NCBI GenBank assembly: GCA_946629525.1
Contig: CAMOXU010000008.1
Location: 1-43,724, forward strand
DNA: 43,724 nt
Reading direction: 5' to 3'
Origin: an uncultured Clostridia bacterium
GTDB taxonomy: Bacteria > Bacillota > Clostridia > Lachnospirales > Lachnospiraceae
The position numbers were made by a program, and so were the translations under genes. How positions within the stretch are numbered: position 1 is the stretch's first letter; the number at the start of each line of letters is the position of its first letter. The notes under the pieces are model-generated. The model was not told the origin of the DNA. It did no database searches and worked only from the letters and a program-made list of their open reading frames with translations. Below, piece by piece: positions 15,613 to 23,908 of this stretch.

Positions 15613-17988
15613 ATGAAGAAAAGAACAGGTACTATTGTAATTATCCTGTCAATTGTCCTGACCGTTCTGATGGGCTTTACGGCAATTGTCGGATGGGGGG
15701 AGACGGGAACCGGATCGATGAAGAACATCAAGACCGGTCTTGATCTTTCAGGCGGTGTATCAATCACATATGAAGCGGGGGAGGCAAATCCTTCCTCCGA
15801 AGATATGGCGGATACGATCTACAAGCTGCAGAAGCGTGTCGATGAGTATTCGACGGAAGCCAATGTATACCAGGAAGGCGACAACCGGATCAATGTCGAG
15901 ATCCCGGGAGTCACCAATGCAGATGAGATCCTTGCGGAACTGGGAACACCCGGCTCGCTCTATTTTATCGCCCAGACAGATTCCGACGGAAATCAGAATT
16001 ATACGTTCGATTCGACGACGGGATCCTATGCTCTGAACAAGACGATCGAGGAGCTCGAGGCGGAAGGCTCGATCGTCTGCAGCGGATCTGATGTCGCGTC
16101 TGCAGAGGGCGGCGTACGCACGAGCGAAACGAACACGAGCGAATACGTGGTCTCCCTCACATTCAGCAGCGAGGGTGCATCCAAGTTCGCGGAAGCTACG
16201 GAGAAGGCCTACAACAGCGGAGAGAGCATCGGCATATACTATGACGGGGCTTTCGTGTCTGTCCCGCGCGTCAATGCTGTTATCTCAGACGGCAAGGCCG
16301 AGATCACCGGCATGGAATCCGTGGAGAAGGCAAAAGAGCTTGCATCCTATATCCGTATCGGCGGTCTGAAGCTCACCCTGAATGAGATCAGATCCAACGT
16401 TGTCGGCGCCCAGCTCGGCCAGACCGCGATCCGCACATCCCTCCTCGGCGGCGCGATCGGTCTCGGCATCGTGTGCGTTATCATGATCGTCATCTACCTT
16501 GTGCCGGGCGTTATCGCGGCATTTGTACTTGTTCTGTACGCCGCGATCATGCTGGTGCTCCTGAACGCATTTGACCTGACGCTTACCCTTCCGGGCATCG
16601 CCGGTATCATCCTTTCCATCGGTATGGCGGTCGATGCGAACGTTATCATCTATGCGCGTATCCGCGAGGAGATCAATGCCGGGACATCTGTCCTCGGTGC
16701 GATCAGATCCGGATTCCACAAGGCCATGTCCGCTATTCTGGACGGCAACATCACGACGCTCATCGCAGCTGCGGTGCTGGGATATCTCGGAAGCGGTACG
16801 ATCAAGGGCTTTGCGATGACGCTTGCTCTCGGTGTTGCGCTTTCCATGCTCACGGCCTGCGTCATTTCCAGATTCATCGTGTACGCGGTCTACGCGGTCG
16901 GCGTAAGGGATCCGAAGTTCTGGGCCAGAAAGAAAAATGAACCGAAGTTCGACTTTATCGCAAAGCAGAAGCTGTTCGCTGCAATTGCAGCCCTTGTGAT
17001 CGTTGTCGGATTCGGAGCCATGGGAATCAACGCCGCGAGAGGGAACAGGGCGCTGAATTTCTCGCTCGAGTTCCTCGGCGGTACATCCACGACGCTCGAA
17101 TTCCAGGAGGACTACAGCCTGGAGCAGCTCGACGCGGATGTCAAACCGGTCGTTATGGGAGTGACCGGTGATGCCAACGTATCTCTTCAGAAGGTCGTGG
17201 GCAGCAATCAGGTCATCATCAAGACCCGTACTCTGAATGTTGATGAGAGACTTGCTCTGACGGAGGCCATGGAGGAGAACTTCAACGTGGATTCCTCCTC
17301 CATCACGACGGATAATATCTCCGCGACAGTCGGAAGCGAGATGAGAAAAGCAGCGATCATTGCAGTGCTTGTGGCGGTCGTGCTCATGCTTCTCTATATC
17401 TTCATCCGCTTTAAGGACATCCGTTTTGCCTCGGCTGCCGTCATCGCACTTGTTCATGACGTTCTGATCACTCTGGCAGCCTACGCGGTCCTCCGCGTGT
17501 CGGTGGGCAACTCCTTTATCGCGGTCATGCTCACGATCCTCGGATATTCCATCAACTCTACGATCGTCATCTTCGACCGTATCCGTGAGAAGATGGCTGC
17601 AATGCAGTCCGAGACGGAGCTCAGGGATATCGTGAACACATCGATCAACCAGACGCTCACGAGAAGTATCTATACCAACCTGACGACGCTCGCCTCGATC
17701 CTGGTACTCTATATCGTCGGCGTTGCATCCATCAAAGAGTTCACGCTTCCCATGATGGTCGGTATCATCGCGGGTGCATACTCATCCGTCTTTATTACCG
17801 GTGCTCTCTGGTTCACGATGCGCACGAGGCTTGGAAATACCGGAGCCGCATATCGTGAAGCGATGGCAAAAGCCCGGAAGAAAGATGAGAAGAAGACCGC
17901 GGACATCAAGGTTCCCGAGAGCGGAGCCGGAAAGACGTCCGCTGCGGACACTGTCCGCAAGAAGAAAAAGAGAAAGAGAAGGCAGTAA
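15613..17988 (+). CDS. secDF: SecD-SecF fused protein translocase subunit
   Basis: SecDF uses the proton gradient to pull secreted proteins out of the SecYEG channel. The 791-residue protein fuses both halves. SecD: first helix (TIVIILSIVLTVLMGFTAIV), GLDLSGGVSITYE, the P1 head domain, then helices with GIAGIILSIGMAVDANVIIYARIREE (about 322-347). SecF: its first helix near 455, FLGGTSTTLEF, and helices with SINSTIVIFDRIRE (about 645-660). The C-terminus is basic (KKKKRKRRQ). GAGGAG sits 13-18 bases upstream with AGAGG closer to the ATG. It begins 16 bases after scfB, so it probably shares transcripts with the SCIFF genes; a terminator follows at 18008. Confidence 0.95.
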   Translation: MKKRTGTIVIILSIVLTVLMGFTAIVGWGETGTGSMKNIKTGLDLSGGVSITYEAGEANPSSEDMADTIYKLQKRVDEYSTEANVYQEGDNRINVEIPGVTNADEILAELGTPGSLYFIAQTDSDGNQNYTFDSTTGSYALNKTIEELEAEGSIVCSGSDVASAEGGVRTSETNTSEYVVSLTFSSEGASKFAEATEKAYNSGESIGIYYDGAFVSVPRVNAVISDGKAEITGMESVEKAKELASYIRIGGLKLTLNEIRSNVVGAQLGQTAIRTSLLGGAIGLGIVCVIMIVIYLVPGVIAAFVLVLYAAIMLVLLNAFDLTLTLPGIAGIILSIGMAVDANVIIYARIREEINAGTSVLGAIRSGFHKAMSAILDGNITTLIAAAVLGYLGSGTIKGFAMTLALGVALSMLTACVISRFIVYAVYAVGVRDPKFWARKKNEPKFDFIAKQKLFAAIAALVIVVGFGAMGINAARGNRALNFSLEFLGGTSTTLEFQEDYSLEQLDADVKPVVMGVTGDANVSLQKVVGSNQVIIKTRTLNVDERLALTEAMEENFNVDSSSITTDNISATVGSEMRKAAIIAVLVAVVLMLLYIFIRFKDIRFASAAVIALVHDVLITLAAYAVLRVSVGNSFIAVMLTILGYSINSTIVIFDRIREKMAAMQSETELRDIVNTSINQTLTRSIYTNLTTLASILVLYIVGVASIKEFTLPMMVGIIAGAYSSVFITGALWFTMRTRLGNTGAAYREAMAKARKKDEKKTADIKVPESGAGKTSAADTVRKKKKRKRRQ

Positions 17989-18007
17989 GCACTGCCTGAG
18001 CTGATGG

Positions 18008-18060
18008 GACAGCCGCAGTATGTGCCCGGTCTTATGCCGGGATATATAGCGGCTGTCTTT
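18008..18060 (+). terminator. Terminator after secDF
   Basis: GACAGCCGC (18008-18016) pairs with GCGGCTGTC (18049-18057), with an inner CCCGG...CCGGG hairpin, followed by TTT. It closes the scfA-scfB-secDF unit. Confidence 0.65.
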
Positions 18061-18086
18061 GCTTACCGGTCGGGATGGAGAGAAGA

Positions 18087-19772
18087 ATGGAAAAATGGGT
18101 CATGTCGGCCAAACGCGCCGACTTCCAGGCAATCAGCAGAAAGTTCGGCATCGATCCGGTCATCGCAAGAGTGATGCGGAACAGAGGGATCGTCGGAGAT
18201 GAGGAGATCCGCATGTTCCTGCACGGGAGTCTTCAGGATCTGCATGATCCTTTTCTCTTCAAAGGGATGGAGAAGGCCGTGAAGATCATCGGGGAGAAGA
18301 TCGGGGAGGGGCAAAAGATCCGCATCATCGGCGACTATGATATTGACGGGATCATGTCCTCCTACATCCTCCGCCGGGGGATCACGGAGCTCGGCGGGAT
18401 GGCGGATATCAGGATACCCGACCGTGTGACGGACGGATACGGCATCAATGAGAAGCTGATCCGCGAAGCGAAGGCAGACGGCGTTGATACGATCATCACC
18501 TGTGACAACGGGATCTCCGCCGGACCCCAGATCGCTGTGGGGAAGGAGCTCGGCATGACGATCATCGTGACGGATCACCACGAGGTCCTCGCGCTTCCTG
18601 AGGCGGCAGACTGTGTCATCGACGCAAAACAGGAAGGCTGCCCCTATCCATATAAGGAACTGTGCGGCGCCGGGGTGGCATGGAAGCTGATCCTTGCCCT
18701 GGGAGGAGATCCGGAGTACAGGATGCTTCCCTATGCAGCCTTCGCAACGGTGGGAGATATTGTTGACCTCACCGGTGAGAACCGCATTCTTGTGAAGGAA
18801 GGCCTTGCCCGCATGAAGGATGTTGACAGTCTCGGCTTCAGGATGCTGGCGAGGGAGTGCGGCGTAGATCTCGGAGCAATGGAGGCCTATCACATAGGAT
18901 TTATCATGGGGCCCTGCCTGAATGCAAGCGGAAGACTTGATACCGCGATGCGGGCGGCGAGGCTCCTTCAGACGGAGGATGCATCTGAAGCGGAACGGCT
19001 GGCGCATGAGCTGAAGGAGCTCAACGACAGCCGGAAAAGCCTGACGGAGATCGGAGTGGAGGAAGCCTGTGCCTGCGTGGAGGAGAGCGGGATGCTTTCC
19101 GATAAGATCTTCGTGATCTATATGCCGGAGCTCCACGAGTCTCTTGCGGGGATCGTCGCCGGCAGGATCCGTGAACGGTATGCCCATCCGGTCATCGTTC
19201 TTACCAGAGGCGAGGAGGGGATCAAGGGGTCCGGAAGGTCTACCGAAGCGTATCATATGTTCGAGGGACTTTGCGGCGTGAAGGATCTGCTGACAAAGTT
19301 CGGCGGACATCCGATGGCTGCCGGACTCACGCTCCCGGAGGAGAATATCGACATTTTCCGGAGAAGGCTGAATGAACAGTGCACGCTCTCCGAAGAAGAT
19401 TTCTGCGAAAAGATCGTGGTCGATGTCCCGATGCCCGTAGGGTATGTGACGGAAGAGCTCATATCCGAGCTCGAGCTCCTGGCCCCCTTCGGAAAGGCAA
19501 ACGAAAAGCCTGTCTTTGCGGAGAAAAATGCAGTGATCACGGCTCCCAGGATCATCGGGAAAAATCGAAATGTGCTGAAAGCCCGGGCGGCTTCCTCAGC
19601 AGAATCCGGTTACGGCATGCATGGAGCGGTGGAGATGCTCTCGTTCCGGGAAGCGGAAGCTCTGATGGAGAGGATCAGCCGGGATCCTCGCGTTACGATC
19701 GCATACTATCCCCGGATCAATGAGTACATGGGAAGAAAGACGATCCAGATCGTCGTATCCCACTGGAACTGA
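18087..19772 (+). CDS. recJ: Single-stranded-DNA 5'-3' exonuclease RecJ
   Basis: RecJ degrades single-stranded DNA in recombination and repair and belongs to the DHH phosphoesterases. In this 561-residue protein metal ligands are visible in GDYDIDG (D83, D85, D87), CDNG (D140) and TDHHE (D163-H164-H165). PCLNASGRLDTA and GKFGGHPMA-like (KFGGHPMAAGL) mark the DHHA1 half. The size matches the short RecJ form without the long C-terminal extension. ATG 18087 has GGAGAG about five bases upstream; an ATG four codons earlier lacks one. The order recJ-apt-rel is common in Firmicutes. Confidence 0.93.
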   Translation: MEKWVMSAKRADFQAISRKFGIDPVIARVMRNRGIVGDEEIRMFLHGSLQDLHDPFLFKGMEKAVKIIGEKIGEGQKIRIIGDYDIDGIMSSYILRRGITELGGMADIRIPDRVTDGYGINEKLIREAKADGVDTIITCDNGISAGPQIAVGKELGMTIIVTDHHEVLALPEAADCVIDAKQEGCPYPYKELCGAGVAWKLILALGGDPEYRMLPYAAFATVGDIVDLTGENRILVKEGLARMKDVDSLGFRMLARECGVDLGAMEAYHIGFIMGPCLNASGRLDTAMRAARLLQTEDASEAERLAHELKELNDSRKSLTEIGVEEACACVEESGMLSDKIFVIYMPELHESLAGIVAGRIRERYAHPVIVLTRGEEGIKGSGRSTEAYHMFEGLCGVKDLLTKFGGHPMAAGLTLPEENIDIFRRRLNEQCTLSEEDFCEKIVVDVPMPVGYVTEELISELELLAPFGKANEKPVFAEKNAVITAPRIIGKNRNVLKARAASSAESGYGMHGAVEMLSFREAEALMERISRDPRVTIAYYPRINEYMGRKTIQIVVSHWN

Positions 19773-19804
19773 CGGCGATGTCCCGTAAACTTGAAATTTC
19801 ATTC

Positions 19805-19832
19805 TTTCAATAAGCGGATTTTGTGCTATAAT
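19805..19832 (+). promoter_or_regulatory. Promoter for apt
   Basis: Perfect -10 TATAAT (19827-19832) with TGC before it (extended -10) and a -35-like TTTCAA (19805-19810) at 16-bp spacing. The start of transcription would be near 19839, so the whole family A repeat at 19848-19932 would be in the apt leader. Confidence 0.7.
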
Positions 19833-19847
19833 TACCCTTATTAATCG

Positions 19848-19932
19848 TATGAGAACCGCCGTGCGGACCTCATAATTATCATACGGCCGATAAAACGGCT
19901 TTTTATCGAAGGCTGTCATACAGCTTCCGATA
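19848..19932 (+). repeat. Three-hairpin repeat family A, copy 3 (apt leader)
   Basis: Hairpin 1 TATGAG...CTCATA; hairpin 2 GGCCGATAAAACGGC followed by TTTTT; hairpin 3 TATCGAAGGCTGT and ACAGCTTCCGATA. The inner stem of hairpin 3 (GCTGT/ACAGC) differs from copy 1 (GTTCC/GGAAC) but still pairs. It lies between the apt promoter and its ribosome binding site. Confidence 0.85.
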
Positions 19933-19973
19933 TGATCTGTCGTCGGACACTGTTTCCATGGAGGAAAAGGCTC

Positions 19974-20504
19974 ATGATCAGAGAAAAAGTTGAAGATTAC
20001 GTAAGGACTATCCCGGATTTTCCCAAGGAAGGAATCATGTTCCGTGATATTACAACGGTTCTTTCGGACGCAGACGGACTGAAGCTTGCCATTGATAAGA
20101 TGCAGGAGCTTCTGGCCGACTGTGATTTTGACGTCATTGCAGGGGCGGAATCCCGCGGATTTATCTTCGGTGCTGCGCTTGCCTATAATCTGCACAAGCC
20201 CTTCGTGCTGATCCGCAAGAAGGGGAAGCTTCCTGGTGAGACAGTTGAGAAGACATATGACCTTGAGTACGGTACGGCTACCATCGAGATCCATAAGGAT
20301 GCGATCGCGCCCGGACAGAAGGTCGTGATCGTTGATGACCTGATCGCTACGGGAGGAACCGTGGCGGCAGCTGCGGAGCTCATCGAGGAGCTCGGCGGAG
20401 AGGTCTCCAGGATGGTATTTCTTATGGAGCTTCGCGGGCTGAACGGCCGCGAGAAGCTTTCAAAGTATGACGTTGCAAGCGTTATTTCCTACGAGGGAAA
20501 GTGA
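19974..20504 (+). CDS. apt: Adenine phosphoribosyltransferase
   Basis: Apt salvages adenine by joining it to PRPP, giving AMP. The 176-residue protein has the usual family length. The PRPP-binding loop VVIVDDLIATGGT lies at residues 117-129, and IPDFPKEGIMFRDITT near 13-28 together with AGAESRGFIFG (56-66) is characteristic of adenine-specific enzymes. The start ATG 19974 has GGAGG about nine bases upstream; a longer reading frame upstream runs into repeat A3 and is not credible. It has its own extended -10 promoter, and a terminator-like hairpin follows at 20530. It neighbours rel, as in many Firmicutes. Confidence 0.95.
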   Translation: MIREKVEDYVRTIPDFPKEGIMFRDITTVLSDADGLKLAIDKMQELLADCDFDVIAGAESRGFIFGAALAYNLHKPFVLIRKKGKLPGETVEKTYDLEYGTATIEIHKDAIAPGQKVVIVDDLIATGGTVAAAAELIEELGGEVSRMVFLMELRGLNGREKLSKYDVASVISYEGK

Positions 20505-20529
20505 TCAATCCGTATTGTATTTTTCTGCG

Positions 20530-20570
20530 ATTCAGCCGTCCGATTTCGTGATGGCTGAATTGTTTATTCT
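20530..20570 (+). terminator. Terminator after apt
   Basis: ATTCAGCC (20530-20537) pairs with GGCTGAAT (20553-20560), followed by T-rich TGTTTATTCTT. The remainder of the gap up to rel (20691) shows no other clear element; the rel promoter was not recognised. Confidence 0.6.
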
Positions 20571-20690
20571 TCATTTCACAATACTTGTGACGCAGGTCTT
20601 ACGGGAACTGCCCGACGAAGCACCGGATACAAATGACATGCTCGACAGGAACCGCACACTCTGAACAATCGAAGTACGGAAGGAAGATTT

Positions 20691-23009
20691 ATGTCGGAAG
20701 AGAACATTACGAGAGAGAATCAGTCAGGGACAATTCCATATCGGCCGATCAGAGTTGAATCCGGAATCCCGAATCCCGGAGACTTTACCCCTGCGGATGT
20801 CCTCTATGATAATTTGGTAAAGGACGTCCTTCGCTATCATCCTTCCGACGATCTGAGCATGATCGAGAAGGCTTATAAAATCGCGTCCGAAGCACATAAG
20901 GACCAGCACAGAAAGTCGGGGGAGCCCTATATCATACATCCGCTGTGCGTGGCGATCATCCTTGCGGATCTGGAGCTTGACAAGGAGACGATCGCGGCAG
21001 GCCTGCTCCATGATGTGGTCGAGGACACCGCCATGACCAACGAGGATATACGCCGGGAATTCGGCGAGGAGGTGGAGCTCCTCGTGGACGGCGTGACCAA
21101 GCTGGGACAGATCGGATACAACGTCGACAAGGTCGAGGTGCAGGCGGAGAATCTGCGCAAGATGTTCCTCGCCATGGCCAAAGATATCCGCGTTATTCTG
21201 ATCAAGCTGGCGGACCGTCTCCACAATATGCGGACCCTGCAGTTCATGCGGCCCGAGAAGCAGAGAGAGAAGGCCCGTGAAACGATGGATATTTATTCAC
21301 CGATCGCAGGCAGGCTCGGCATTTCCAAGATAAAGACCGAGATGGACGACCTCGCCCTACGCTATCTGGAGCCGACGATCTATTTTACCCTGGTCCAGCA
21401 GGTGGACGCCAGAAAGACGCAGCGGCAGGATTTTGTCGACGGGATCGTTAAGGACGTCAGGGAGCATATGGAGAGTGCGAAGATCCACAGCGAAGTGAGA
21501 GGCAGGGTCAAGCATTTCTTCTCTATCTATAAGAAAATGGTCAATCAGGACAAGACGATCGATCAGATCTACGATCTCTTCGCGATCCGCATCATCGTCG
21601 ATACCGTCCCTGAATGCTATGCGGCCCTCGGCATCATCCATGAGATGTATAAACCGGTCCCGGGACGCTTTAAAGATTATATCGCGATGCCGAAGCAGAA
21701 CATGTACCAGTCTCTGCACTCCACCCTGATCGGCCCGGGCGGGACTCCGTTCGAGATCCAGATCCGGACCTTCGAGATGCACAAGACCGCTGAATTCGGT
21801 ATTGCGGCCCACTGGAAGTACAAGGAAGTTTCCGGAGGGCATCCTGTCAGCGGGGATCAGGAGGAGGAGAAGCTTGCGTGGCTCAGACAGATCCTCGAGT
21901 GGCAGCAGGATATGTCGGATAACCGCGAATTTATGTCGCTTCTCAAATCCGACCTGGATCTTTTCGCTGAAAATGTTTACTGTTTCTCCCCCGCAGGCGA
22001 TGTCAAGCAGCTGCCGAGCGGATCCTGTACGGTCGACTTCGCTTACAGCGTGCACTCTGCCGTAGGCAACCGCATGGTCGGCGCGCGCGTCAACGGAAAG
22101 CTTGTTCCGATCGAACATGTCCTGAGCAACGGAGACCGGGTCGAGATCATTACCTCTCAGAATGCGAAAGGTCCGAGCCGTGACTGGCTGAAGATCGTCA
22201 AGAGTACTCAGGCCAAGAACAAGATCAACCAGTGGTTCCGCCATGAACTGAAATCCGAGAATATTGACCGCGGCAAGGAGCTGATCGCCCAGAGTGCGAA
22301 GCAGAAAGGGTATGTCCTTTCGGACCTTACGAAGCCGGAATACATGGAGGGCGTCATGCGCAAGTACGGATTCCGCGACTGGGATTCGGTGCTTGCGGCG
22401 GTCGGACATGGAGGCCTGAAGGAGGGACAGGTCGTCAATAAGATGATCGACCTCTTTGAGAAGGACAACAAGAAGAAGGTCACTGATGAAGAGGTCATGC
22501 TGGCTGCGTCCCAGAACAAGCAGAAGCTCCCGCTGGTCCGCCGGGAAAAGGGCGGGATCATTGTGAAGGGACTGCAGGACCTGGCTGTCCACTTTGCAAA
22601 ATGCTGCAGCCCGATTCCCGGTGATGAGATCGCGGGATTTGTCACGCGCGGGCGCGGCGTCACCATCCACCGCACAGACTGCATCAACATTATTAATATG
22701 TCTGATGAGGACAGGAACCGGCTCATCGAGGCGGAGTGGCTCGTCAGCGAGGGCGGCGAGACCGGTGAGACCTACGCGGCGGAAATCTCGGTCTACGCAC
22801 AGAACAGGGTCGGACTTCTCGTCGACATATCGAGGACATTCAACGACCGCAAGATCGACATCGGACAGATGAGCGTGCGGACGAGCAAACAGGGAATTGC
22901 CACGCTGGATATGAACTTCTCCGTACATTCAAAGGATGAGCTGAGCACTGTGATCCGTGAGATCAGAAAGATCACCGGTATCATCGACGTGGTGAGAAAG
23001 ACGAGCTGA
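20691..23009 (+). CDS. rel: Bifunctional (p)ppGpp synthetase/hydrolase Rel
   Basis: Rel makes and breaks the stringent-response alarmone (p)ppGpp. The 772-residue protein has the long-RSH layout. The hydrolase HD domain is intact, with HDVVEDT at 107-113 (H107, D108, E111, D112). The synthetase domain includes RVKHFFSIYKKM and the loop GRFKDYIAMPK, whose RFKD form is that of bifunctional enzymes and not of synthetase-only RelA. A TGS domain follows (VYCFSPAGDVKQLPSGS), then a conserved-cysteine region (FAKCCSPIPGD), and an ACT domain at the end (ISVYAQNRVGLLVDISRTF). The start has GGAAGGAAG upstream. Confidence 0.95.
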   Translation: MSEENITRENQSGTIPYRPIRVESGIPNPGDFTPADVLYDNLVKDVLRYHPSDDLSMIEKAYKIASEAHKDQHRKSGEPYIIHPLCVAIILADLELDKETIAAGLLHDVVEDTAMTNEDIRREFGEEVELLVDGVTKLGQIGYNVDKVEVQAENLRKMFLAMAKDIRVILIKLADRLHNMRTLQFMRPEKQREKARETMDIYSPIAGRLGISKIKTEMDDLALRYLEPTIYFTLVQQVDARKTQRQDFVDGIVKDVREHMESAKIHSEVRGRVKHFFSIYKKMVNQDKTIDQIYDLFAIRIIVDTVPECYAALGIIHEMYKPVPGRFKDYIAMPKQNMYQSLHSTLIGPGGTPFEIQIRTFEMHKTAEFGIAAHWKYKEVSGGHPVSGDQEEEKLAWLRQILEWQQDMSDNREFMSLLKSDLDLFAENVYCFSPAGDVKQLPSGSCTVDFAYSVHSAVGNRMVGARVNGKLVPIEHVLSNGDRVEIITSQNAKGPSRDWLKIVKSTQAKNKINQWFRHELKSENIDRGKELIAQSAKQKGYVLSDLTKPEYMEGVMRKYGFRDWDSVLAAVGHGGLKEGQVVNKMIDLFEKDNKKKVTDEEVMLAASQNKQKLPLVRREKGGIIVKGLQDLAVHFAKCCSPIPGDEIAGFVTRGRGVTIHRTDCINIINMSDEDRNRLIEAEWLVSEGGETGETYAAEISVYAQNRVGLLVDISRTFNDRKIDIGQMSVRTSKQGIATLDMNFSVHSKDELSTVIREIRKITGIIDVVRKTS

Positions 23010-23143
23010 CCGGGAAACGGAGCGCTGTCGTCCTTATCCCGCAGACAGGGGAATGTGCCTTTTATGTGTGCAGCGAGGCCCGGATGTTCTCCGGTGCCGG
23101 TGATACAGGCAGCTTAAGTATCTGCAATATGAAGGGAAATCGT

Positions 23144-23773
23144 ATGGGAAAATTAGTGGTATCCTGCATAGCGGTCGGCGAGATCGGGACGAACTGCTAC
23201 CTTCTTCATGCGGAAGGGGCGGAGGAGACTCTTATCGTGGATCCGGGAGGAGAGGCGCGCCGGATTCGGAAGAAGATGGAGACGGAAGGGCTGAGACCCG
23301 TCGCGATCCTTCTGACCCACGGGCATTATGATCACACGCTGGCGGTCGGGACGCTCCGGAGAATGTATCCGGGGATCCCGGTCTATGCCTGCCTGGACGA
23401 AAAGGATATCCTTCTCGATCCTTCTCTGAACGCCTGGTTCATGGACAGGTTCGAGCCTGTCACGGCTGATATCTGGCTGAAGGAAGGCGATGAGCTGGAC
23501 CTTGCGGGTCTGCACTGCAGGGTGCTGCAGACGCCCGGACATACCATCGGCAGTATCTGCTTTTACTTTGAGGAAGATAAGGTGCTCGTTGCCGGGGATA
23601 CTCTCTTTTTCACGGGCTACGGCAGGACAGATCTGCCCACAGGATCTGCCAGGCAGCTGAAAAAGAGTCTTGAACGCCTTCTGCTGACGCTCCCCGGGGA
23701 TGTGATCGTTCTCCCCGGACACGGCCGTTCAACGACGATCGGTTTTGAAAAGTCTGTGGAGGGGCTTGGCTGA
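23144..23773 (+). CDS. Metallo-beta-lactamase-fold hydrolase (glyoxalase II-like)
   Basis: The 209-residue protein has the binuclear metal motif THGHYDH (H59, H61, D63, H64), then TPGHTIGS, the bridging Asp in VLVAGDTLFF, and a final LPGHG. Its size and GTNCYLL start fit the YcbL/glyoxalase II-like group of small hydrolases; the substrate may be a thioester such as S-lactoylglutathione analogues, but this is not fixed by sequence. The frame is open upstream to 23066, but ATG 23144 is preferred because GAAGGGA lies ahead of it and the conserved region begins there. It sits between rel and hemZ; repeat B2 follows. Confidence 0.85.
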   Translation: MGKLVVSCIAVGEIGTNCYLLHAEGAEETLIVDPGGEARRIRKKMETEGLRPVAILLTHGHYDHTLAVGTLRRMYPGIPVYACLDEKDILLDPSLNAWFMDRFEPVTADIWLKEGDELDLAGLHCRVLQTPGHTIGSICFYFEEDKVLVAGDTLFFTGYGRTDLPTGSARQLKKSLERLLLTLPGDVIVLPGHGRSTTIGFEKSVEGLG

Positions 23774-23800
23774 GCTGCCGGATCATGGCTTTTTCCGATA

Positions 23801-23877
23801 CGCAGGGGATCCGATTTTGAAGATATCAGTTGACGCTGATCCGAATCCCGTGCCAGGTCTCGCGAGCGGGACTTGAA
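23801..23877 (+). repeat. Palindromic repeat family B, copy 2
   Basis: Nearly identical to 9469-9544: shared CGCAGG, GATCCG, GAAGATATCAG, TGACGCTGATCCG, TCTCGCGAGCGGG and CTTGAA. Several differences are single substitutions. It ends about 30 bases before the hemZ start codon. Confidence 0.8.
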
Positions 23878-23908
23878 TTCTCTCAATCACTTTCTGCAGG
23901 AAGAACAT

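Noticed and set aside
21357-22928. 523-codon open frame opposite rel
   Set aside because: Mirror of a well-conserved gene; no motif.
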